DNA of 57,500 nucleotides from Apostichopus japonicus (Eukaryota; Echinodermata; Holothuroidea; Aspidochirotida; Stichopodidae), in contig NC_092570.1 of the NCBI RefSeq assembly GCF_037975245.1, forward strand, positions 15,130,001 to 15,187,500, read 5' to 3'. Shown here piece by piece: positions 32,254 to 45,059 of this stretch. Within the stretch, counting starts at the first letter, position 1. Every line of letters begins with the position of its first letter. Under the pieces are notes generated by a model. That model was not told the origin of the DNA, ran no database searches, and was given only the letters and a program-made list of their open reading frames with translations. A program made the translations under genes and the position numbers.

Positions 32254-33036
32254 ATAACATTACGTCATTACAAGAGTACAAATACAGTGAAACTGAAAAT
32301 GCAAATTTAAATGTTAGGAACAAGTTTTAATTCTATTGTCATAGGTTACAGACCAAATGATTAATTCATATAGATATCACTCTTAGTAAAACTGAAAAGG
32401 ATGCGATTCCAGGTTTTTGTGATTAATCCGTTCTGAATTAGTGAATTTCATTCTCAGCAAAGAGTAACTTCGTATCAAACTGAATTGAATACTATAGCAG
32501 AATTCAACTTATATATGGAATTTTTATGTGATGACATGTTACTCTTAGTGTGGAATTCAATTGTTTGAAAATCTATTATTGTGGTTACCATCTAAATAGT
32601 TTATAGTCACTCATTCTTTTCTTTTCTCAATTAGAAGCAACGTTAACCTTCATCCGTTAGGTAATGAATCGTATGTACGTTAACGATACTTAAATACAAA
32701 GAACCTAACTTTTCTATAATAAGTCAAGAAATATCTCGCCCCTGCTTATTTGTTTTTATTACTTCAGTAAAAATCCCGTACATTTTCTCATCTTTTTTAC
32801 CCCCCTTGATATGCAAGGTTCTTTCTTCTTATCCGTCACTCCAAATTATCAAATTACCAAGCATCATAAAATATTTTAGTTTGAAAATTTGTCTTTTGTT
32901 AGACTCAAGTTCTCGTCTTTCCTCCCGTTAGGGTTCTCACGCTATCCTACAAGGAATAAACTAAATCTCCATACGATGATACTTAAAGCGATATCAAACT
33001 AAATTTACAGCAAAGTTTATTTTATTCCTTTTAATT
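31716..33036. other. non-coding with a compound AT repeat
   Basis: An AT-rich compound microsatellite spans about 32064-32254, with TAAA, ATGT and CTAT interruptions. The rest is AT-rich without a supported gene. Confidence 0.6.
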
Positions 33037-33135
33037 GGCTGAATAGGTTGAATGGGCGGAACCGGCTGAATGGGCTGAATGGGTTGAATAGGCTGAATGG
33101 GCGGAATGGACTGATGGGCTGAAATGGCTGAAGGG
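33037..33135. repeat. 9-bp minisatellite (GGCTGAATG)
   Basis: About eleven tandem copies of a 9-bp unit with GGTTGAATA, GGCGGAATG and similar variants. It is GC-richer than its surroundings. A 9-bp period keeps frame, but one frame has TGA in most units and no flanking frame extends it, so coding is unlikely. Confidence 0.88.
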
Positions 33136-34394
33136 TGCCATTAGTAGATTAAGACGGATTTTCTCTTTCAACTTTAAGAAACACAATAATTTGAGACCCT
33201 ACATTGGCATTGGCTATATATATTTATGCATTTATTTATTTTTCAAATAAATGCACATTGCTTTTAATTTTTTCTTTGATTCATACCGTGTTAGGTGAGC
33301 TTTTACGTTTTGACACATTGTATTGATATTTCTATTAACGCTTCTTTTGATGTAATAAACCTCATGAATCGCATTTTGTTTATTATACTTATCTCATGTT
33401 TCAAAATCGTTGATAAATATGTAGTCTTACTTCAGCCGTTTTTATCATTAAATACCTAAAACGAGGATTAATATGATAACGGTTTGGTTAGTTTCTCCTT
33501 TTGCCTGAAATGAAACCCATATCAAACATCACCTTATCAATGATTCTTCTCTCCTGGGTTTTGCTTATGCATGGTATATATCATTTGATATATTTATAAT
33601 TAGTATAAGAAGCCACGCTTTCCGTATTCCTTTAAAAGTATTAATGAAAACCAAGCTTTCGGCTGTAACGATGGCTAAGCCCTCTTCAGCTTTTATTACG
33701 AATGTTCAAATTAATACAAAATGACAGAAGGCTTTTTTTCGTTAGAAGTGTTTCTAGAGGCTACGTAACATCATTCTTGAGACTCATCAGAACTTATCTG
33801 CCGTATGCATAATCATGGATAACTTTTTACCTTTTTTTTCTTCTCTAATCAGAACGTAGTTAATTTGGGGATACATATGTGAATAAAATGCTCGTGGTAA
33901 CAGACGCTATATAGCTTATGCATGCAATTTTATTACTTCATTATTTATTCTTGGCAAAACTTGAGGAAAAAGTAAATTGTGGCAAACACATGAGCAGAGA
34001 GTGGTAGAGTAAGGAAACACTCAAAGGGTTTGTTTTTTAAATCTTATAACTTTTCTTAAATACCTACATTTAATACGATTGTTCTGTTGATTTTTACACA
34101 AGCAGGATTTATTTGAAAGAAAGCTCAGCTTGTATCTTGTTAGATAGGTACATGAATAAATTCGGACTTGAATACCCAAATAGGAATTGCGCTGACATAT
34201 CAGGCACGAGACTCTACAGATCCCTTGCATTGACATTACGTGTTTACGTTTAACGAGAAATATTATGTTGTGGTGACCACCGTAGCAGAGGGAGAGGGAG
34301 TGGTGGGGGGTACGGTGGGAGAGAGGGAGAGGGTGAGGGAAAGGGAGAGGTTGTCCATCATAAACCTTTTCTTAAGTCCATGATATCGGAAAAA

Positions 34395-34452
<58 letters not shown>

Positions 34453-35236
34453 GTATACATATACATATATGGTAACGAAATAGGCCTTCATCGTTCTATT
34501 AATATTCATGAATCCTTCTTTGTTAATGTAGCATTCGGTACGAAACGCTTAGAATGAAGGAATTCTCTTTTGGTTCAATTGCCATTCTGCTCGAATGGTT
34601 ATTTATTTTGAGTCTCAAGGTTATATATATAGCTTAAAGAAATTCTGCAAATGTGCCGTAGTTTCTAAATATAGTACATGGCTTCTAACCTTTCGCGAAT
34701 GTTTTAGTTTATTTCGTAATATTATTATGTTAACTCGACTATACTCGACTATAGAATCTCTGTTTCATATATTAACAATAAAATGACCTCGTAATGCTTT
34801 TTAATTCACTTGATGTCTGGAGAATTAATGCAGATTTCGGGTATGTAAGGTAGTGGAAGGGGCATTATGCGGATGAGGGGTGGGGGGGGGGAAGGTTATA
34901 GTAATATTTTGTACATTTTATATAAGCAGGATTAAGAAGTTTGATTCCCAGATCTAAATGTTACTTTTTGCAGCTCTTTCAGTAGGACCCACCATTTTTT
35001 TATTTCATTTGCAGAATAACTCTGTTTTAAGAAATAAAGGAAAGCCCTCCCCCCTATTTTTTTTTTAAATAACTGATGCCCCAACAACACGTTCTCAAAA
35101 CAATTAAACAAACTGTTACGTTTCATCCAAATATACATAGTTTTGATTTTCTAAGGTTTCAACGTTCAACTTAAATGGCAATAATATTCTATTACACATC
35201 AGTAGTCTATATTGGTTCATACCTCACTGATTTAAA

Positions 35237-35280
<44 letters not shown>

Positions 35281-37287
35281 CATATATATACATGGTTTCA
35301 TGAGGATGAATCTAACCCCTGTTCTTGCTTTGAAAATAACTTAATGTTCTACATATTTGGTAAAATAAGCATATTTTACGGTTGACATTTTGAAAATGAT
35401 CAACTACCGTTTTGGCGTTTTGACGTTAGCCATCGATATCGTCATGCATTCTATTATTTCGGTTCTCTATTTTTGGTACAGGTATGATACCTCATATACT
35501 ATAACCCCTGTCGCCATGATGGTAGCTATCTGTTACCGTTGCCAAAGTGACCTTCTTTCCTTGTTTTGTTTTACCCTATAGTGTTTTATGGCTAACTCTT
35601 GCGAAGGACTGTTGTAATTTAAGAATTCCGTTTAATCCACTCGACACCCCGAGGTAATTGTTTACTGGAAATTCATCATTTATCGTCTTACTCTCTCTCT
35701 CTCTCTCTGTCTCTCTCTTTCTCTGGTTTTATCTTCTTCTAGTTTTGAACGTTAAGTGATCACTTAGCATAATGAATGTGTGAAATGCAGTGCTGTATTA
35801 TGCCACATCCTGGCATCTAACTTTGGTTCTTTCATTATGGGCAAAGTCATGCAATTTGGTATGCCATATATTCACCTATAGGTGAACTAACTTTGTATAA
35901 TCCTAAGTCAAACCAACAGAAAGCTGTATGTGGTTACGACCATTTGGCAGTTAGTAATTACGCGACTCCATCATTAACAATATAATCCAATGCAGAAAGT
36001 TTTGTCTCTTTGTTTATTGTTAATTGTGTTAATTACAAATCTGGGCGTTTATAATGCTTTAAATGTTAACATTAGGCAGCATTTTAATCTTGGGAATACG
36101 AAATCGCAAGAAAAAATTAACAATTTGAAAGCTGTTTTTTTAGGACTTTCACTTTAAAAAAAACATATTTTAAAAAACATATATGGAATGCTCCTTTAAA
36201 GGCAAGTAATTGATGGTGACGTCAGCTCCCCCAGTAAAGGCCTAATTTTTAATGTTAATCATTTGGTTTCTAAATTCTAATGTCTCAACCAAAACGTTTT
36301 CCATTAACTTCACATGGAAGACAGCTCCTCCCTTTGACCGATTTGTAATGCATTATTATTTGAAGCCGTAAAACTCTGATGGTTACCAATTGAATTTTAT
36401 GTTGCACCTGAGGAACCGACCCGGCCTATAATGGTCTGTCTGTGTTAGACTAAGTAGTTCATCTACTTTCATTGATGAGCCTCAACTGTTTAAAGGTAAA
36501 AGAGGTATAGGGAATACAACCTGGTTAAAGTTATCCTCTAATGTTCTCAATCACGGCGAAATTTTGATAAACAATGAATAGCAAGATATGTTTTCGTGGA
36601 AATACTTTTACTATACACCATATTATCACACATTTAATCGCAATATACTGCCGCTTTAACAATATCAGTTTGAATAATCAGCTAACACTTGGTTACGTGT
36701 TGATGGGTTTTTATGTCAACATTGATTGTTTAAAAACATATTTAAGAGATTAGAACGCTATTATTGTCTATCCATCTAAACTTGGATTAATCGTCCTTGT
36801 TTATTTTCTTTGTTTTATTTTTTTTTGTCTTCACTTAATCAGTACACGTTTGTTACTGAACCTCTGAAAGAAAGTCTGAGAGATAGTCTGGATAAAGAAT
36901 TGCCTCAAGGGGTGCACTTCATTAAAGGTTAACTAGTGGAGAAAGATTTATACATTAAATAGAAAGGCCAAGGGAATTATCCTCGAATTCAATGAATGAT
37001 TTAATAAGAGAGTAAAAGCTTCTGACATTTTAAACATGTCGGATCTAAGACTGTATCGGTTTAGCAGATGCGAAAGGAATGATCTTAGAATTTGAAAATT
37101 GTCAAGGTCAACTTCATACCGGCGTTCCATCTGTTCTGTTACAATTGTATTTAACAGTCCAGCGTAAATATTACGGTATTTGAAATGTTATACATAATAT
37201 TTTATTTGGTATGGAAGCTATATAAACACTTTACAATTCGAACAATACCAAAAACAGCATTTGCATGTCACTGCAGAACTCCACATC
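33136..37287. other. non-coding with small simple repeats
   Basis: Contains a purine/G-rich block at 34287-34358, AT runs at 34396-34445 and 35239-35293, a CT run at 35691-35722 and a perfect 16-bp palindrome TTCACCTATAGGTGAA at 35871-35886. A segment at 36386-36479 resembles 42739-42817. No gene is supported. Confidence 0.5.
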
Positions 37288-37600
37288 TTCTGTGAAGTCA
37301 AACTAGCGTCTTGTCAAGAATAAGCATAGGCTAGTCCAAACATAGTAAGATACAGTGATAGGCTAAGCACCTATCTTCCTGATTTGGCATATAGTTCTGC
37401 TGTTCGTATTTAGCCGTCAAGCGTAACAGTTTGGGCCTATTTGTAATATTACACATCACACATCTTAAGTAAGAAGCTTGACAAGCAATTAAAATCATCT
37501 GGGAATCCATACTATCGTCTGGTAAAGCATAACCATAGGCTAGCCCAGACGTATACGTAACTGTGATAGGTTACTGATCTATCTTACATAGTTGGGCTTA
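37288..37600. repeat. diverged tandem duplication, period about 209 bp
   Basis: Two roughly 100-bp segments share ordered blocks: CATAGGCTAG at 37325 and 37534, GTGATAGG at 37355 and 37563, and CTATCTT near 37371 and 37579. The spacing is a constant 208-209 bp, so this is an old duplication rather than chance. Confidence 0.55.
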
Positions 37601-38623
37601 CAGCATGGGCAATGGGCATTATTAGCAACACATAAAAATTAAATATCTTTTTTTTATACTCCAAAAGGGCTTATTTGGAAGATGAAGTTATGTAGGTCCC
37701 ATACTTTGCCAAGTTAAAAATAACCATAAAGGTTTGAAACGAAATTCCTTTGGGTATAACTCTTCAACTTTTGCCAGTAATTAATCAATCTAGCGAACCA
37801 AATCAATCAGGTAAGAATATAAGTACAAGGAAGAGGCCAATGCAACTGAGAATCAAGTCTGGAGGTCATGCTATAGCTAGTGTTTTGATAATAATTCTGC
37901 TAATCCATTGAATGAATATTCTTTGTCGCTCTAACTGATTTAAATATAATATAAGTTTAAGTTTAAGACCATATCGTATCGCATTTGTGAAATGAAATGA
38001 GGTAATTATAACATCTGGCTCACATGTGTCAAATGAAACACAACATGAAAAATAAAATAAGATTCAAATGTTGTACATACACAAAGGAATTCATTGTCGT
38101 AATTCTTCAAGGTTTTCTTTTTTTTAGAGATTTTTGTCATCAACGTTTGATGTACAAATACTTCTGCTTAATAAGGTGGAAGGGGTGGAAAATATCCCTA
38201 GGGGTTAATTCCTTTCACTTTGAAGAAGGTGATACATATTTTATAAAACAAACAACAGAACCTCCCAGCGAAATTGTATTCATTTTTCTTTGGTAATACT
38301 GCCCCAAAATGCTTTGTTTTTTCGCCAGTGAAATCAAGACAGAGAAAGTATACGTTAGCAGCTTTATTATCGGTGCAATTTCGGAATTAAGTCATTCAAA
38401 TAGACAGAATGGAACACCTCTTACGAAAAAGAGCTACTATGCGTCCTACATCTACTAAAATGTTAAAGAAAACAGAGAAAATATCAATAAACTTGAACAA
38501 ATCTGATTCACTTTCAAACCTATTATGTGGGGGGGGGGGAGGAGAGGCTTGAGTTTGTTTTACTCTTACTTTTTGCAAGGGTGTTCCAGTGAGATTAGGG
38601 TTATACATGTGACTTAAGTTGTA
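37601..38623. other. non-coding, no gene seen
   Basis: AT-rich. A 90-codon plus-strand frame (38024-38296) has no recognisable feature. A G-run lies at about 38527-38539. Confidence 0.45.
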
Positions 38624-38948
38624 AATAGGGGCGCAACCGCGTATACTTCTGGCAAAGGTCCCCCCCACCTCCTCAGAATTAAACTAGAGGGGTTCAGCCC
38701 CCTTCCGCCTCTCACAGAGAGAATAATGGCGTAAATTACATACCATGCGGTAGAACCTGACCAGTCGAAAGTTCTTTAATATTCAACAGTTGCAACATAT
38801 AGCACCAGTTTGCATATATTATTACCGTCCATTTTGCCAATATTTTTTCAATCGAGACGGAGTACCCCTGCCCTCAGTCCCCCTTCCTCGTGCGACATAA
38901 CATCTTAGCCCCCCCCCCCCAGTACAAAACTGGTGGTTGCGTCCACTG
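38624..38948. mobile_element. possible diverged hAT-like miniature element
   Basis: The ends AGGGGCGCAACC and, reading in from the right, AGTGGACGCAACC are imperfect inverted repeats. In the right half the order matches the element at 694-1023: a TATA(T)GCACCA..TTGCAT block, a CCCCTGCCC-type block, a long C-run and a CCACTG end. No target duplication is visible and the inner sequence has diverged, so this is a weak call. Confidence 0.35.
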
Positions 38949-40757
38949 TGTATCACATGCATGTAAATTACTACTTCACTGATAGAACGGATCTGAGGTG
39001 AGCACAAGACAGGGGTCAGCTCCTTGGGCCGGATTTGTTAAGATTTGTTTGTTTTGATGAGCTGTGTATACAATGCCTATTATAATACATCATGTACTAG
39101 CTACAATACTTGCCAATATAAATTAGACAGGAAAAACTACACTAACAAGTTAAGAGAAAATTTGTTAAGTTAAGGGGAAAATAAATCAAGTCGAGGAAAT
39201 AAAAACAAACCAGCCAACTTGACCTTTGTGCAGTAAGGGCTACGTTACCATATCTTCATTCTCACATTCATTCATCATAATATATTTATCGATTCATTTC
39301 ATCGTTTTGTATCGATATAAACCTCCAAGGGAAATCCGATTCTAGGAATTTATTTGCTGTGTCATTTTCTACAAGAAACTTTACAATTTTCCCTTGTAAT
39401 ACGAAATAACATATGCCATAGTAATAAATATTGATATAGACAGAAGACAAGAAAAAGAAACACATATATACGTGGGCTGATAATGCCTTTATCAAGCTTC
39501 AGAATGCGCTGTATGTAAACAAGTAAATTGAATTATGGAATCAAAAATTCATCTTAATATTTTTCATAATGAAAGTTTCTCAAAAAAAGAAAGAAAAAAA
39601 AAACTTGATTTAAACTAAGCAACTCGAAACCTGTAACATAAAATATTGTTATTAAAGCCATATATAAATGTAATAGTAATACTTCTTTTAAAACTATGTC
39701 ATTCGAGTTGAACCGTCTGTATATAGTATAAAAATGTGGTTTGTAATTGACACGTAACTATGAATCCCTTTGAGCTTAATCTGTCACGGGTGGATGTAAG
39801 ATCGATGAAAGATATATAGGAACAGTTGAAGCTTCTCTATCTATATATTACGTGTTGGTAATATAATTAAAGAAAAAACGGAGAAAAAAGTACGATTTGA
39901 CAAGTGTTTGTAATTTGAGAAGGTGTATTTTGGGTTCAGCTACTTTATATCCTCACAGATCTGTGATCACTGGGGTGGTATCATTGACGCCGTGAACTTT
40001 CCAAAAAAAAAAAGAAAAGAAAAAAAAGGGTTATGGATGAATTAGACAAAATAGGTTTCGGAGATATGGATTATGTCATCACTGTAGGGAAATGTTGTTA
40101 AAATACTTGTTATAAAGGAAGAGTGGGAGGAAATACTGATCACTAGATATGAATGGTTTTGGGTCGCTATAGAAGATCACTTCAAAGGTCGTTGAATTCA
40201 AATTATAAGAGAAAATTAATTGTCCAAATCACAGACTGACATTATTTTATTAGTAGTATTTGAACATCTACAACTAGCAGAAATATAAAATATATTTCTA
40301 TAAAATTATAATTTCATGCCGAGCAAAATGGAAATAGCTGAGCTAATGTGGTAACTAATTTAGTATATTTTCAGTCATAATCATCATCATCATCATCATT
40401 ATTATTGAAGAGGATAAAAAACTACGGATTATATGAAAATCAGGAAGATTGACGCTAATTACGCGACAAATAGAGGACAACAGGTTTGAGAGGAACTATA
40501 TGCTGTTTTCACATCTAGGCTAAGCAGTAATGGCATGGAAATTCAGACAGTCAAAAGCCGAAAACTTCCATCTTTGCTGTGGTGAACTCGATAAGTGACA
40601 ATATGAATTAGTGTGTCAATCAATGTAACAGTTAGTTATGTACGACACCAATCAGAGACACGTCAAAACAGGTATCCTATTATATATACTATACATTACA
40701 ACGCCATAATAAAACGAGGTTAGGTTACATTATAGGCTATTGAATGTTTACCATTCA
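38949..40757. other. non-coding, no gene seen
   Basis: AT-rich with short A-runs and a CAT trinucleotide run at about 40378-40402. Nothing else is recognised. Confidence 0.5.
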
Positions 40758-40997
40758 TTATCCGTAATTCTTGGAACTATCTACTGCATGATGAATGACG
40801 TCTACAAAGTCACAGTAATGTTCGATCGGAGGTGAGGATTGGACTAGCGGCATGCTAGTTCGGAACGCGGTGTACCGCTGGTTACGAGGCGCCGAAGGTC
40901 GCCGTTTTTCTCCACTGGTCGCGACAGGTGCTATTTTTGTCTGATGTACCAAATGCGCTTCTTGTGTTTCAAAGCTCGCTTTTAAAAGAACGAATTA
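40758..40997 (-). other. CpG-rich open frame, unrecognised possible exon
   Basis: A frame open for about 80 codons on the minus strand crosses a local CpG-rich island (40820-40960) inside AT-rich DNA. The translation is mixed in composition and not low-complexity, unlike most frames here, but it matches no family I know. No ATG begins it and no convincing splice sites were seen. It may be an exon, an old coding fragment or chance. Confidence 0.2.
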
Positions 40998-43511
40998 AGT
41001 AAATGGCTGAAATAACTAATACAAAATATGGCAAAATTGCGTAACCAGTCATGAGTGAAAAGGATCGGTCATAAATGGACAATGCAGAATGATGTTGAAA
41101 TCAGGAGGGGCTTGGAATCGAAACCAAGAGAGAACGAAGAAAACACCTGAGTTATCAAAAGGAAAAACGAAGTAGCTATTGATCAAAATTCAACCAAGAA
41201 TGCACTTGGTACGACTGTCTCACCGTTAAAACAAAGGTCCAATGAAATATTATGACGTCACCAAAGTGAAGATCCAAGAGGTGGAGTTGGGGTGGGGGGT
41301 CCAAAGGCAGGTGCACGGATACTTTCTGAATTTGTTGTCACTAAAACTGGTAGCTACCATTTAACATTTAATTTGGATTATTCCAAGGGATTTATAAACC
41401 GGGAATAGACAAGTTTTTGTCATGTTTTGGGCACGTGCATTCTTTATTTTGCAATACCTGCTTTTTACTTGAAACGCTATTTTGGTGAGAACTTGTAATA
41501 TCTACTGATACCTGCTTACCCCCCCCCCTCCCCCCCCCTCCTCCGCAACATTTCGTGAACTCCTGTACGTTTCGTTAAATGTCACCGGCCATTTTATTAA
41601 ACATATCTAGCAATTTAAAATTTTTATATACTCACTTGCAATTTGTTATTCAAAGATCATCCACACACTCCAGAGGCGTTAGCTGATATAATGAATAATT
41701 CACTATAATAACTTGAAATCTGTTCGAAATGTGCTTATATTTTCAACCAACCTCTAAAAAATATCAGATGCGTTTGTGTTTGAAGCGAATTTGGGTGGAG
41801 GGGTCGTCCACATGCGAAGGACGTGATGTGCATTTAATGCAATGACAATGAGCTCAGTTGTGGATTTACCTGCAACTGCTTACAGAATAGCTATATCTAG
41901 GGCAATTGCTGGCTAATTTTCTGAATTATTCACAGACTGGACGCTGGAGCGTTTTATATAGTACAAGGGCTATATATATTTACTCACGGGATTTCAACAA
42001 ACTTCAAATTCAGCCGTGGTCTCAAGACAGTGAGATTATACGTATACAGATCATAGCATACGGTTTGCTATTGCACGTTCGTTGTCGTGTAAATGCATTG
42101 ATTTGTGGTCAGTGAAGTCCCATCGCTTCTTAACCTGGGACTTGTTTTTCTCTCAAAAGAGTCCGCAAAATAACTGGAAGATCCGCAATTTAAGTGAAAA
42201 TAAAGAATTTCCGTTTAACTATGACGTCATTCCACCAAGTGACCAATGAGTGTGGACATAGGAACCCGGTCGAAGTCGAGTGTATCCTATATCTTATATT
42301 AAAGGAGTTACAACAGAGAAAGGGAAAGGCCCAATGTTTTCATGGTGAAGGAACATTACAGTCTTGGTTAAGTCATAATGCGATAAGAAACAAAACATGT
42401 GGATGTTTTGAGTGTTTATTCTATATTTCTGTCTTTTGCGGTTTTGAAGATATTCATGCTGTGAAATATGATAAAACAAATTTCCGTAAGGCTCCCTTAA
42501 GGCTAAATTGACTATGATTTGGAATCCTCGGTGTCGGAGGCCTACATTGTCGATGTTAATCCATTGTTTCATAAATTATAATGACTCAACGAAACAAATA
42601 TCTTCTAACTTCATATTAAAGGGCAGAGTCACATTGGAATCAATTCAACATCACTTGCCTTGGAAAGCATTGTAAGATGTTTGTAAAGCATTTGTAACTC
42701 AACTTTTTGCACACACACGCAGACATGACACACAATCTCCATTGAGTTTTGTGCTGATTCTGAGGACGTTATGATCCGTGTGCTAGCCTAAGTCTTTCAG
42801 TCACTTTAATTGATGAGACTGAGGTATTTGAAAGGGCCATTTCTCAAAATCAAGGTGATATAGACTGGAGTGATGGCAGTCTGTTCTAAGAGCCTGAATT
42901 TATATGACTTGTTCTCCTTATCGCTGTGTATATGCGTCGCCATCATTGGACGACACGTTAAAGAACGTATCACGTGATTTAAAACGCTTTGCTGATTGGT
43001 TGTTTCACAGACGTATATTTATGGCCCCGATTGCGCGCAGAAGACGGTCAATCGTAATCATCTCTGTGCAGGTTACAAAGTGCACGAATTGAGGTAGCAC
43101 AGCTGCACTGTGACTCGGAGTTGTGCATGAGTCGGAATTAGTTAATACAATTCATACACATAATTGATTTTGGTCATTTTTAAGAAAAAAGTAATTAGCA
43201 AGTACAAACACATTTTAATTGGAAAATGTTGTTGGTCTTTAAAGCAAAAGGAAAGGAAAAGAAGAGACAGAAAAGATATCATAAATGTAGGCAAAAAGAT
43301 AAAAAAAAAGAGTACTTTCCATCGAGACATTACAGAACCTTTGAAGTTTAACACATGGCTATAGCTAGTTTTTGTGTGGCAATGATATTTAAAGCAAATC
43401 TTAGGATCTGTCACAAAAAGGCAAATGAATGAAGCACACCAGTTACCCTAAGCGCATACGAAATTACTTATTATTGAAATCTTGTACAATAGGCTACGAA
43501 ATTTAAAGTAA

Positions 43512-43552
<41 letters not shown>

Positions 43553-43783
43553 TGTTCTAAAATCATTCATGAATTGACCTCTAGTGTATGGCGTCGATCC
43601 CTTTCCAGGAACCGAGGAGCAAGCTTGCCGATACAAACCCCCGTGAATGCAAATACATCAGAAGCTAACGAAAATTGACTGTAAGATATAACTCACCCTC
43701 CTCCTCCTACAACCCCCCCCCCCCCAAAAAAAAAAAACCCCACCACCACGGCTGTACCTGTTACGTTTACAGGAAGGAAATTG
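40998..43783. other. non-coding, no gene seen
   Basis: C-tracts near 41520-41540 and an AT run at 43510-43551. A 105-codon plus frame at 42194-42511 has no recognisable domain. A segment at 42739-42817 resembles 36386-36479. Confidence 0.45.
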
Positions 43784-43826
43784 TTCACGTTGTATATAAT
43801 CAAATGATTTCATGGAAACGACTATC
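43784..43826. repeat. 43-bp perfect direct repeat, left copy
   Basis: Identical to 44062-44104 (offset 278 bp), beginning TTCACGTTGTATATAATC. Long identity without flanking similarity suggests a recent local copy event. Confidence 0.85.
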
Positions 43827-44061
43827 AAACATTTTGATTGTAAACAATCATGAAACCTGTCAAGATGAATATGAGGTTTGAACATGTTTTTTTGCAATTG
43901 TGTTTATCCCACTCAGGTGATTTAACATTCATTTAAAGTGTGCTGCTTTAGATAATTTGAAAGCAACTATTTCAATGTATCGTGTATATTGCTTTGTTTA
44001 TGCATCCACTATCAATTAATGGAGGGGTATAGTAGCCTATACCATACTTTGGCCCGAATTA

Positions 44062-44104
44062 TTCACGTTGTATATAATCAAATGATTTCATGGAAACGAC
44101 TATC
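44062..44104. repeat. 43-bp perfect direct repeat, right copy
   Basis: Exact match to 43784-43826. It lies about 80 bp before the 20-bp minisatellite. Confidence 0.85.
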
Positions 44105-44186
44105 TCTGCCCCAGTATCGGATTTGAAGAGGCCGCTGTTGACTTCTGTTGTGATGTGATGATTTCAGACTGGTATTTATTTGGTAT

Positions 44187-44490
44187 ATGGCATATGCAGA
44201 AATATGCGGGTATATGCAGAAATATGCAGGTATATGCAAAAATATGCAGGTATATGCAGAAATATGCGGGTATATACAGAAATATGCAGGTATATGCAAA
44301 AATATGCAGGTATATACAGAAATATGCGGGTATATACAGAAATATGCAGGTATATGCAAAAATATGCAGGTATATACAGAAATATGCGGGTATATACAGA
44401 AATATGCGGGTATATACAGAAATATGCGGGTAGATACAGAAATATGCAGGTATATACAGAAATATGCGGGTATATACAGAAATATGCTAT
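44187..44490. repeat. 20-bp minisatellite with 60-bp higher-order units
   Basis: Fourteen full copies (from 44201) of a 20-bp unit AATATGCRGGTATATRCARA with partial copies at both ends. The three 60-bp blocks 44221-44280, 44281-44340 and 44341-44400 are identical except for one base in the first, so the array grew as trimers. Because 20 is not a multiple of 3, all three plus frames stay open and encode the same rotated peptide; a minus frame is open too. No gene context supports coding. Confidence 0.95.
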
Positions 44491-45055
44491 ATTGAGAAAT
44501 TGGCAGGTATATCTATAGGTACATACCGAATATTACGATACCTATGATATAAACATTTAGAGATACTGTACGAAATAGGTATACCGTTTCGAACGGTTTT
44601 CTATGCGGTGATACACGATATCATGCTCCATGTACAGTATACAGCACATTACAGTGCAGTACAGTACGGTACGATGATATATACGGCATAGAAAACGATA
44701 TGATTTCATAACATATTACACACTATGCAGATACCTCCCCCCCCCCCCCCCCTTCACATAATATCATTAGTTTCACCGGATGCACGCTAATCGTCCCCGC
44801 TGCATACCACCCTATTGCTACTCCCCTTCAAATACGATAAAAGCTCTCCCACACACCTCGAAACATTTAATTATCTAATCGGTTAATTTAAAGACACCCC
44901 TAAGGTTATTGCTTTATGAGCATGTTTCCCACAAGTTTCCTACCTAGCGATATGGTTTATAAATAAATGGACAGATTACATCAATTTTATACTCCGATAC
45001 GTTGATTTCACAGTCAATTAGATACAATATGCTTGTGCGTATAACAGGTGCGTAC
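44491..45055. other. non-coding flank of the retrotransposon
   Basis: Short ACAGT-rich direct repeats near 44636-44672 and a C-run at about 44737-44752. No gene. Confidence 0.55.
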
Positions 45056-45059
45056 ATAC
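45056..45059. repeat. target-site duplication, left copy (ATAC)
   Basis: ATAC directly precedes the TG of the left LTR and matches ATAC at 54555-54558, directly after the CA of the right LTR. Four or five bp is the usual Ty3/gypsy duplication. Confidence 0.8.

Noticed and set aside
42194-42511. 105-codon plus frame
   Set aside because: Opposed by an overlapping minus frame of similar length, and no recognisable motif.
44078-44518. Four overlapping frames of 92 to 112 codons in the minisatellite
   Set aside because: A 20-bp unit without stops opens every frame; repetitive peptides with no gene context.
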